In this document: positions 1 to 5,547 of the stretch, one piece after another
How positions within the stretch are numbered: the stretch's first letter is position 1
Layout of the letters: each line of letters begins with the position of its first letter
Assembly: GCA_049322335.1 (NCBI GenBank)
Contig: JBMORL010000110.1
Location: 1-6,605, forward strand
From: JBMORL01 sp049322335
GTDB taxonomy: Bacteria > Bacteroidota > Bacteroidia > Flavobacteriales_D > UBA2798
Direction: 5' to 3'
DNA: 6,605 nt
The notes under the pieces: model-generated
The model's database searches: none
Seen by the model: the letters and a program-made list of their open reading frames with translations, nothing else
Told to the model about the DNA's origin: nothing
Position numbers and translations under genes: made by a program

Positions 1-916
1 TGTTGATCCCTTAGCATGGAAGTACCCGGAAATATCACCGTATGCAGGTTTTAATAATAACCCAATTTTATTTACTGATCCTTTAGGTTTGGAACCAACG
101 AAATACGAAGACGAAAAAGGCAATTCACTTGGAGAAGTAAAAGACGGTATTGATCAAACCATTACTGTAAATGCTGAACAATTTAGGCAAGCTGAAAATA
201 TTGCTAAACAAAAAGGGTTAGATATTTATAACAACGAAGCTCATGGAGTAGCATTTACAGAAACATACTTAAACTACGCTCTTAATCATGACAATGTTGT
301 TTTTGAAAAAAACTATGTATTGGGAGATTTTACAATTACGGCAAGTGCAAATGATGGTTTGAGTGTAGATATTAATTTGAGTAGCAGTAGCAATAGTAGC
401 AGCGGTAGTGGCGGTGGAAGCGATGATTGGTTAATGGGAAGTGCCACACAACATTCTGGTGTACCAATGTGGGGGTCTGACAGTAGAAGTTGGTTGAATT
501 CGTCCTCTATGAGAAAGGGGTATTATACATCGTACATGGATGTAAGCGAATTTTTAGAAATGGTTTCACTTATAAACCGTCATTTTAAAAATGGTAGGTT
601 TCGTAACCCAAATGATGCAGCTAAAGCATGGGCAACAAAAGATATAAATGGATTATATCGGAATTTAACTGGGAAAAACGGTCCTGAAGCTTGGGGACTT
701 ACGTGGGGGAAGGTATACAATGATGTTGCTAAAGAACTGAATAAACCAGTATTGGGGGGATCTACAAGTGAAAGTGTTCAAGATACAGTTGTTACTTTTA
801 CTATTTTGATGTTTAGACAACATGGCGCGTACTCATCGAACGAACAAACTGAGAAAGACTCAACTATGAGCAAAGAAGACGCAGAAAAATTGAAATCAAC
901 AACTATTCACCGATGA
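1..916 (+). CDS. Rhs/YD-repeat polymorphic toxin, C-terminal part (5' truncated)
   Basis: The frame is open from the window edge, so the gene begins upstream; a TTG at 89 is not a credible start. The first 31 codons read VDPLAWKYPEISPYAGFNNN followed by PILFTDPLGL, the signature end of the Rhs repeat-associated core (Y-P-x-I-S-P-Y ... NNP ... DPLG). In this family the core forms a shell around a variable C-terminal toxin delivered to rival cells. After the core come about 95 linker residues, a Ser/Gly/Asn hinge of 14 residues (380-421), then about 164 residues up to the stop. That tail has many Trp and Asn residues (GSDSRSW, AKAWATKD, EAWGLTWGKV) and no nuclease, deaminase or ADP-ribosyltransferase motif I recognise, so its activity is unknown. 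The stop overlaps the next start as ATGA (913-916), as expected of a toxin and its immunity gene. The core is certain; the toxin role of the tail is inferred. Confidence 0.85.
   Translation, partial: VDPLAWKYPEISPYAGFNNNPILFTDPLGLEPTKYEDEKGNSLGEVKDGIDQTITVNAEQFRQAENIAKQKGLDIYNNEAHGVAFTETYLNYALNHDNVVFEKNYVLGDFTITASANDGLSVDINLSSSSNSSSGSGGGSDDWLMGSATQHSGVPMWGSDSRSWLNSSSMRKGYYTSYMDVSEFLEMVSLINRHFKNGRFRNPNDAAKAWATKDINGLYRNLTGKNGPEAWGLTWGKVYNDVAKELNKPVLGGSTSESVQDTVVTFTILMFRQHGAYSSNEQTEKDSTMSKEDAEKLKSTTIHR
380..421 (+). other. Ser/Gly hinge within the Rhs C-terminus
   Basis: Fourteen codons encode only Ser, Gly and one Asn (SSSSNSSSGSGGGS), using mostly AGT/AGC and GGN codons in a low-complexity tract. 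It separates the core-proximal linker from the last ~164 residues and probably marks the boundary of the delivered C-terminal domain. The repetitive DNA could also be a hot spot for exchange of toxin tips, which is inference. Confidence 0.6.
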
Positions 917-1581
917 ATAGTATCATCATCATTATTTCCTTTTTCGGAACCCTGTTATTATTTCAATGTTGTAATTGGCATGCGGAAAACAACGAAGTAA
1001 AAAAGGAAATGAAGGAAGATGAAAGAACGTGTGTTAAAGTTGATTCTTTGTGCCATGATACTGTAATTGTGAATTATTGCAAGGAATTTAGTGAGGACGG
1101 TATGTTAATAAGAGAAGGTTTATATTTCAACAATAAACCGTTCCGAATGCATAAGTTTTATTCAGAAACCGGAAAGATTCAATGTATAAGGGAATATTTG
1201 GTTACGCCCAACAAACCATATCTTCTGAACAGAATTTTTAAAATTAATGAAAACGGTGATACGATAAAATTAGAAAGTAATTATTATACACTTCTACAAA
1301 ATAGAAATCGTTTGCAGGTTGGTGACACATTGATTGTAAATATAAATTTAATTGCCCCCTATTTTAATAGCAATAATATTATTGTTTTTCTTGAACATCC
1401 TGATTATCCTGATGAATATCAGTACGAATTACCAGCAAAAAATAATAAAGCAAAATTCTATTACATAACAAAAACCAAAGGAAATTTTTCTTTACAGGGT
1501 ACTATCAGAGAATATCCCGAAACAACAAGCGAAGCAATAGCTAGAGACCTAATCTTTTTTGTGGATTTTACCGTTGAATAA
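913..1581 (+). CDS. Putative lipoprotein, candidate immunity protein for the upstream Rhs toxin
   Basis: A 222-residue protein whose ATG overlaps the rhs stop by four bases, implying translational coupling. The N-terminus has a short hydrophobic stretch of isoleucines and leucines (residues 4-17) ending in FQCC (Cys19/Cys20). This resembles a lipoprotein signal with a non-canonical lipobox, so it is probably exported and lipidated. Residues about 57-93 (EFSEDGMLIREGLYFNNKPF, then a second YSETGKIQ unit) resemble the MORN-like repeats of YwqK-type antitoxin proteins. Residues about 134-222 (starting RLQVGDTLIVNIN) look like one beta-sandwich with alternating hydrophobic residues. Position directly after the toxin supports an immunity role; an envelope location would suit a toxin acting in the periplasm or at the membrane. 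No family is firmly recognised. A secreted accessory protein of unknown function is the alternative. Confidence 0.7.
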   Translation: MNSIIIIISFFGTLLLFQCCNWHAENNEVKKEMKEDERTCVKVDSLCHDTVIVNYCKEFSEDGMLIREGLYFNNKPFRMHKFYSETGKIQCIREYLVTPNKPYLLNRIFKINENGDTIKLESNYYTLLQNRNRLQVGDTLIVNINLIAPYFNSNNIIVFLEHPDYPDEYQYELPAKNNKAKFYYITKTKGNFSLQGTIREYPETTSEAIARDLIFFVDFTVE

Positions 1582-1586
1582 CAAAC

Positions 1587-2045
1587 TTAAATCACATCAA
1601 TTTGTTCTGAGTCCGAAACGTTTTTCTTTCTATAGTATTTTATTATGCTATTGATAAGGAATGCTAAAAGCTGAACAAAAAAATAGAAGCACATTGAAAT
1701 GAATATCAGTTTAAAGTATGTACCTATAGTTTTATTTAGAAACTTTGAGTCTAGTACAATATTCAATTTAACAATCCAGTAAATTTCTTTGAACAACACT
1801 GCCAGTGAAATGGCAACTATCACATAAAATGTTCTTTTCCTGAAACTCCATTTACGTAATATAATAGTAGCACAAACAGGCGGAATAATATATGCTGATG
1901 TTAAAAGTACATTTCTCACCCATATATATGGCTGTTGAAAAAAAACATTGAAATAAGTGTAGGAGAAATAAGAAATAAAATAAACGAGGAAGATTAATAA
2001 CAGATACGCAGGTACTCTCAGTTTAAAATTTACCCCCGGTAGCAT
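1587..2045 (-). CDS. Hypothetical four-helix inner-membrane protein
   Basis: A protein of 152 residues with four likely transmembrane segments at about residues 12-32, 42-62, 71-95 and 108-136. A basic loop (RKWSFRKR) lies between segments 2 and 3, and a charged tail (KYYRKKNVSDSEQIDVI) ends it. No catalytic motif or known family is visible. I chose the ATG at 2045; a GTG two codons upstream (2051) is in frame but less likely. The gene ends 5 bp from the convergent lipoprotein gene and starts about 35 bp after the 78-residue protein gene on the same strand, so it could be read from the repressor promoter. Its base composition is very AT-rich (a 60-base sample, 1741-1800, has 16 G+C), matching the rhs side and not the recombinase side, so it probably belongs to the host or toxin locus. 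An orphan immunity protein is possible but unproven. Confidence 0.7.
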   Translation of the reverse strand: MLPGVNFKLRVPAYLLLIFLVYFISYFSYTYFNVFFQQPYIWVRNVLLTSAYIIPPVCATIILRKWSFRKRTFYVIVAISLAVLFKEIYWIVKLNIVLDSKFLNKTIGTYFKLIFISMCFYFFVQLLAFLINSIIKYYRKKNVSDSEQIDVI

Positions 2046-2080
2046 AATCACTTCAAATTATTTGTTTTGAGTTTTTTTCC

Positions 2081-2317
2081 TCACCAAAACCTCTGCAAGT
2101 TAATATCTTTGAGAAACGGATCAAGCTGTGCGATGTCTTCAATGGTTTTGATATAATCCACCTGGTTGGTAAAAAGATTTAGAAACGCTTCTACGTACTC
2201 ACCATTAAGCGTATAAAGAATAACGAAATGCGCCCCATAGTAGCGCATGCCTAAGCACTCACCATGTTGTAAAAGGAGCTGTTCACGTTCTTGCGGAGAG
2301 AAGAAAGAAAAATCCAT
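2081..2317 (-). CDS. Small hypothetical protein co-transcribed with the XRE regulator
   Basis: A 78-residue protein starting with ATG 8 bp after the stop of the XRE gene, so almost certainly in its operon. It begins MDFSFFSPQEREQLLLQHGE, continues with an aromatic beta-rich middle (GMRYYGAHFVILYTLNGEYV) and ends in an acidic helical part (IEDIAQLDPFLKDINLQRFW). There is no signal peptide or membrane segment, so it is probably cytoplasmic. From memory, small proteins of this look (start with a helix ending QHGE, then YY...F.V.LY.L...YVEV) often follow XRE genes in Bacteroidota mobile elements; I know no function. Roles as a co-regulator, a recombination directionality factor or part of a toxin-antitoxin pair are open. 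It has none of the Arg/Lys-rich helix expected of an excisionase. Confidence 0.75.
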   Translation of the reverse strand: MDFSFFSPQEREQLLLQHGECLGMRYYGAHFVILYTLNGEYVEAFLNLFTNQVDYIKTIEDIAQLDPFLKDINLQRFW

Positions 2318-2325
2318 GTTGTCAC

Positions 2326-2649
2326 CTATAACAATTTCAGTTTAGCCGCTTTAATGAGGTTATCGAGGGTATAGAAAATATTTTGTTTATCATTTTCCGG
2401 TAGTTTTTCAATATCCTGCAAACGCTTAAGCGTTTTTTTATCCAGCAGTAAAGAAGTTTTACCCAGCAGAAAATCCAAACTCACTTCCAGCACATCGGCA
2501 ATTTTAGAAGCCACTTCCACCGAAGGTTTAACCTCGTCACGCTCGTATTTACCGATAATATCACCCGAAGTACCCACTGCTTTACCCAGGTCACCTTGCG
2601 AAATCCCCTTACGCTTACGCAGTGCTGCTATTTGTTCTCCAAAAGTCAT
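2326..2649 (-). CDS. XRE-family helix-turn-helix transcriptional repressor
   Basis: A 107-residue protein with a classic N-terminal XRE/Cro-type domain (about residues 4-63): FGEQIAALRKRKGISQGDLG, recognition-helix region TSGDIIGKYERDEVKPS, then VEVASKIADVLEVSLDFLLG. The C-terminus (71-105) is a helical stretch that probably dimerises it; there is no peptidase or sensor domain. ATG at 2649 lies 38 bp downstream of a very good Bacteroidota -7 element. It is divergent from the ATPase/recombinase genes and heads a two-gene leftward unit, the usual place for a mobile-element repressor. Two near-identical palindromes in the control region (2697-2710 and 2761-2774) are the likely binding sites, giving self-repression and control of the ATPase gene. 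The DNA-binding fold is clear; the regulated targets are inferred from position. Confidence 0.93.
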   Translation of the reverse strand: MTFGEQIAALRKRKGISQGDLGKAVGTSGDIIGKYERDEVKPSVEVASKIADVLEVSLDFLLGKTSLLLDKKTLKRLQDIEKLPENDKQNIFYTLDNLIKAAKLKLL

Positions 2650-2686
2650 ATTTAGCTTTAAAACAGTAGATTTTTATAAATAAGGG

Positions 2687-2717
2687 CAAAGATAAGCGAT
2701 AAAAATATCATAACAAA
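2687..2717 (-). promoter_or_regulatory. Leftward promoter for the XRE repressor operon
   Basis: On the minus strand a -33 TTTG (2714-2717) is separated by exactly 19 bases from a -7 TATCTTTG (2687-2694), matching the Bacteroidota consensus TTTG-N19-TAnnTTTG. The start codon lies 38 bp downstream. A palindrome sits in the spacer, where a bound repressor would block RNA polymerase. Confidence 0.75.
2697..2710 (-). promoter_or_regulatory. Operator-like palindrome O1 (CGATA-N4-TATCA)
   Basis: CGATAAAAATATCA has arms GATA/TATC around four bases and lies in the -33/-7 spacer of the repressor's own promoter. Its outer bases (C...A) match the reverse complement of the second palindrome, so the two are the same site in opposite orientation. 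Binding by the XRE protein is inferred. Confidence 0.6.
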
Positions 2718-2729
2718 TGAATAAAGGAC

Positions 2730-2760
2730 TTGCCCGGTTCTGATAAATCTGCTACTTTTG
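2730..2760 (+). promoter_or_regulatory. Rightward promoter for the ATPase gene (and possibly the recombinases)
   Basis: TTG (2730-2732) lies 20 bases before TACTTTTG (2753-2760), a full match to the Bacteroidota -7 consensus TAnnTTTG. Transcription would begin near 2766, leaving a leader of about 55 bases before the ATG at 2821. A palindrome starts at the base after the -7 box and would cover the start point. Confidence 0.7.
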
Positions 2761-2774
2761 TGATAAATATATCG
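2761..2774 (+). promoter_or_regulatory. Operator-like palindrome O2 (TGATA-N4-TATCG)
   Basis: TGATAAATATATCG directly follows the rightward -7 box and so covers the predicted transcription start of the ATPase gene. Read on the minus strand it is CGATA-N4-TATCA, the same pattern as O1. A further TGATAAAT copy at 2741-2748, inside the rightward promoter spacer, repeats its left part 20 bp (about two helical turns) upstream and may be a weaker half-site. Confidence 0.6.
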
Positions 2775-2820
2775 TCATAAAAAAGCCGGAAAATAATTTT
2801 CAACATAAAAACTACTTAGC

Positions 2821-4482
2821 ATGATAACAGAATTAGACACCCACAACCCCGATCACATCACCTGGAAGTACGAACAGTTATTGTTCAGTGTATTGGGAGG
2901 CATACGGTTGGAAGGACTGGACCGCTTGCGCGTAACGGTAAAAATAGAGTTCAAACAAACCGCCATCCGGCACAACCTCGACCTGTACAACGACAGCCAA
3001 CTGGAAAAACTCATCCGTAAATGTGCCGAACGTTTTGAAGTAGGCACGCACTATTTAAGTAAAGCCATCAGCGAACTGGTCAACCGATTGGAAAATTACC
3101 GGATGGAAGAAATAAAAAAGAAATCCGACAAACCCGAAAATAAAAAAACACTTACCGAACATCAGGTAAAAGAAGCAAGAGAGTTTTTAAAACAGGAAAA
3201 TTTATTGCAACTCACCGGAGAACTCATTGGCAAAAGCGGGATGATAGGCGAAGAAACCAACCGATTGTTGATGTATTTGATTTTTACATCGAGAAAAAGA
3301 GAATATCCCCTACACATCATTAGTCTTGCAGCAAGCGGAACCGGGAAAAGTTATTTGCAGGAAAAAGTAAGCGAGCTGATACCCGAAGAAGATAAAATAG
3401 AAATAACGGTCTTAAGTGAAAACGCATTTTATTACTTCGGTCAGCGCGAACTCAAGCACAAACTTTTACTCATCGAAGATTTAGACGGAGCCGAAAATGT
3501 ACTTTATCCCTTAAGAGAATTACAAAGCAAAAAGAAAATAAATAAAACCGTAGCCCACAAAGACAGCAAGGGAAATACCAAAACCGTACACCTTACCGTA
3601 GAAGGCCCCGTAAGCGTGGGGGGATGCACTACCAAAGAAAGTATTTACGAAGATAATGCTAACCGCAGTTTTTTAATTTACCTCGATGAAAGCAAAGAGC
3701 AGGACGAAAGAATCATGCAACGCCAGCGGGCACTAAGTGCCGGTAATATAAATCATGAGGAAGAAAAAAACATAAAGGAACTTTTAAAAAATGCTCAGCG
3801 CATATTGCAGCCCGTTAGTATCAGAAACCCCTACGCAGAATTTTTAGAGATACCCGTAGAAGTCTTTAAGCCAAGAAGAACCAACGCGCACTATTTACAA
3901 TTTATCGAGGCGATTACTTTTTATAAACAATACCAGAGAGAGCAAAAAGCAGACGAGAATACAGGAGAGATTTTTATAGAAACCACCTTGCAGGATATAG
4001 AAGAAGCTAACGGGCTGATGAAAGAAATTTTACTCCGGAAAAGTGATGAATTAAATACCGCCTGCCGGAGGTATTTTGAATTTTTAAAAGCATGGATGAA
4101 AAGCGAGAAGAAAACACAGTTTACCAATAAAGAAATACGCCACGCCTTGCGTGTCAACCACAGCAACCAAAAACGATATATGCTCATGCTGATCGAAAAC
4201 AACCTGATAAAGAAAGTGCAGTTAAAACACAAGAGTTACGCCTACGAAGTGGTGAGTTATGAAGAATACGAAAAACTGCAAGGCAATATCAGCAACGTAC
4301 TGGATGGCATTTTAGAGAAACTTAAAAAAAATGCCCCCACCAGCCCGGTGGTTCACGGTTCAGGTAAAGTTCACAGCAGGAATGAACTCAAGAAAGCCGC
4401 GCCAGCAAAGGAAAAAACCGGAAAAGTTCAAAAGTTCGCCCAAAAGGAAGAGCAGCAGGAAAATTTATCAGAAGTAAAATAA
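2821..4482 (+). CDS. Primase-associated AAA+ ATPase, stand-alone (no CHC2 zinc finger)
   Basis: A 553-residue cytoplasmic P-loop ATPase. The N-terminal ~100 residues (ITELDTHNPDHITWKYEQLL ... LGGIRLEGLDRLRVTVKIE) and the core resemble, from memory, the part that follows the CHC2 zinc-finger primase domain in Bacteroidota mobile-element primases; here that primase domain is absent. Walker A is AASGTGKS (170-177, Ala for the usual first Gly). Walker B is LLLIEDLD (215-222, acidic pair Glu219/Asp220). A conserved block YEDNANRSFLIYLDES lies near residues 276-291, with Arg282 a possible arginine finger. The region FTNKEIRHALRVNHSNQKRY to about residue 490 looks like a winged helix for DNA binding. 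The last ~50 residues are Lys/Glu-rich and probably disordered. Likely work is DNA unwinding or remodelling for replication or transposition of the element. ATG 2821 follows the rightward promoter; the recombinases follow after 63 bp. ATPase is sure; exact role is inferred. Confidence 0.85.
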   Translation: MITELDTHNPDHITWKYEQLLFSVLGGIRLEGLDRLRVTVKIEFKQTAIRHNLDLYNDSQLEKLIRKCAERFEVGTHYLSKAISELVNRLENYRMEEIKKKSDKPENKKTLTEHQVKEAREFLKQENLLQLTGELIGKSGMIGEETNRLLMYLIFTSRKREYPLHIISLAASGTGKSYLQEKVSELIPEEDKIEITVLSENAFYYFGQRELKHKLLLIEDLDGAENVLYPLRELQSKKKINKTVAHKDSKGNTKTVHLTVEGPVSVGGCTTKESIYEDNANRSFLIYLDESKEQDERIMQRQRALSAGNINHEEEKNIKELLKNAQRILQPVSIRNPYAEFLEIPVEVFKPRRTNAHYLQFIEAITFYKQYQREQKADENTGEIFIETTLQDIEEANGLMKEILLRKSDELNTACRRYFEFLKAWMKSEKKTQFTNKEIRHALRVNHSNQKRYMLMLIENNLIKKVQLKHKSYAYEVVSYEEYEKLQGNISNVLDGILEKLKKNAPTSPVVHGSGKVHSRNELKKAAPAKEKTGKVQKFAQKEEQQENLSEVK

Positions 4483-4487
4483 AAAAT

Positions 4488-4543
4488 CTCACTACTCACC
4501 GATCAATACTCAATACTCACTACTAAAATCCCAATACTGAAAA
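4488..4543 (+). repeat. Degenerate 7-bp tandem repeat before the recombinase genes
   Basis: The gap between the ATPase stop and the first recombinase start is almost wholly filled by eight heptads in register: CTCACTA, CTCACCG, ATCAATA, CTCAATA, CTCACTA, CTAAAAT, CCCAATA, CTGAAAA. The consensus is CTCAMTA; units 1-5 and 7 fit it with at most two changes and the last units decay. The function is unknown. It could arise by slippage, act as a protein-binding array, or affect translation of the recombinase. Confidence 0.7.
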
Positions 4544-4545
4544 AA

Positions 4546-5547
4546 ATGAAAAGACTGATTGTAAAAAGCACCCACTACAATTATTTAGAACAAGGTTTTA
4601 AAGAATGGTTAGACACACTGGGCTATGCCCAGCGAACGGTAAACGGTTCACCCTTGCAGGTGCGTGAAATGCTCCACTATTTTGAGCAAAAAAATATCTG
4701 CCACATTACGCAGGTAAAACCAAGGCACATCAATGAATTTATCCGCTACCTGCAAATGCGCGGAAACTTAAAACACGGAGGCGGGTTAAGTACAAGCAGC
4801 ATCAACAGCTATGTTACCTCCATGAATCTTTTTGCACAGTACATCAACCAAACCGGAAAACACATTTTAGATATTAATCCCAGGAGAATGAACAACGAAG
4901 TAGACGAGAGAATTATTTTAACCCAGCAGGAAATCAAACAACTCTATGAAGCAACATTTACACCACACAGGCAAAATACTATTGCAATGGGGCAACGCGA
5001 CAGGGCGATCATTGCTATTTTTTACGGGTGTGGATTACGGAAAGACGAAGGCACACGATTAGATGTAAGTGATATTAATTTAGGCAAACGGTTGATTTTT
5101 GTAAAAAAAGCAAAAGGAAACAAACAACGATATGTACCCATTGCACAAAAAAATGCAGAAGACATACGCGGCTACATAGAAGAAGGGCGCTATTGGTTTT
5201 TGGAAGACCATCAGCAAAGTACATTCATCCGCAACACAGGCAGAGCCTTTCCTAAAAAACAAAATACCGATGATGAAGCCTTTTTTTTGAACATGGAAGG
5301 AAGAAGGATGCAGAGTTTTTACCAGCGGTTAGCATACATGAGGGAAAAAGCCGGGATAGAAAAACATTTTTCCACCCATAATTTACGCCACTCTATCGCC
5401 ACACACCTTCTACAAAGTGGAATGCCCATAGAGGAAATCGCCAGGTTTTTAGGACACGCCACACTGGAAAGCACACAAATTTATACGCACATAGTGAATC
5501 AACTCAACAATGAAAAAAATGAAATTTATGAACCTACAGAGTTTTGA
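4546..5547 (+). CDS. Tyrosine recombinase (integrase/XerC-D type), complete active site
   Basis: A 333-residue site-specific recombinase that would cut and rejoin DNA through a covalent 3'-phosphotyrosine link. Residues about 10-110 form the helical core-binding domain (LEQGFKEWLDTLGYAQRTVN ... SINSYVTSMNLFAQYINQ). The catalytic domain has every expected residue: Arg165 in YGCGLRKDEGTRL, Lys190 in KAKGNKQRYVPI, His278 and Arg281 in HNLRHSIATHLL, His304 in FLGHATLEST, and nucleophile Tyr313 in QIYTHI. Length is a little above the ~300 of XerC/XerD. It follows the ATPase gene after 63 bp and overlaps the next recombinase gene by 38 bp in another frame, so the two are coupled and probably act together. 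It could serve for integration, excision or inversion of the element; the target site is not established. No Shine-Dalgarno is visible, as usual in this phylum. Confidence 0.95.
   Translation: MKRLIVKSTHYNYLEQGFKEWLDTLGYAQRTVNGSPLQVREMLHYFEQKNICHITQVKPRHINEFIRYLQMRGNLKHGGGLSTSSINSYVTSMNLFAQYINQTGKHILDINPRRMNNEVDERIILTQQEIKQLYEATFTPHRQNTIAMGQRDRAIIAIFYGCGLRKDEGTRLDVSDINLGKRLIFVKKAKGNKQRYVPIAQKNAEDIRGYIEEGRYWFLEDHQQSTFIRNTGRAFPKKQNTDDEAFFLNMEGRRMQSFYQRLAYMREKAGIEKHFSTHNLRHSIATHLLQSGMPIEEIARFLGHATLESTQIYTHIVNQLNNEKNEIYEPTEF

Larger units (their letters stand above)
2650..2820. promoter_or_regulatory. Divergent control region between repressor and ATPase genes
   Basis: These 171 bp separate two divergent operons and contain no gene. 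They hold a leftward promoter, a rightward promoter and several GATA-containing operator-like sites, described separately. The layout (back-to-back promoters about 15 bp apart at their -33 ends, one palindrome on each) resembles the switch region of a temperate mobile element. Confidence 0.75.

Noticed and set aside
89..91. TTG as the start of the toxin gene
   Set aside because: The frame is open to base 2 and its upstream codons encode the conserved Rhs core end, so the true start lies outside the window.
1580..1606. Bidirectional terminator between the convergent lipoprotein and membrane protein genes
   Set aside because: Only a six-base AACAAA/TTTGTT pairing with a 15-base loop and no T-run; too weak to call.
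2052..2080. Terminal repeat shared with the right edge
   Set aside because: Both edges have T-rich tracts (here GTTTTTTTCC, on the right ACTTTTTTCT), but no longer match was found by eye, so no terminal repeat is claimed.
2853..3047. Minus-strand open frame of 64 codons
   Set aside because: It lies wholly opposite the ATPase coding region, has no domain features and no promoter or neighbour to support it.
3921..4232. Minus-strand open frame of 103 codons, hydrophobic in translation
   Set aside because: It is the antisense of AT-rich, Lys/Glu-coding ATPase sequence, which naturally reads as Phe/Leu/Ser-rich; no independent support.
5080..5262. Minus-strand open frame of 60 codons inside the first recombinase
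   Set aside because: Antisense of the conserved catalytic domain; Phe/Cys-rich composition is typical of a shadow frame. The similar one at 6118-6300 is rejected for the same reason.
5510..5521. Programmed frameshift at the A7 run joining the two recombinases
   Set aside because: The second gene is in the +1 frame relative to the first, so a common -1 slip would not join them, and the second has its own ATGs. Coupled translation explains the overlap.
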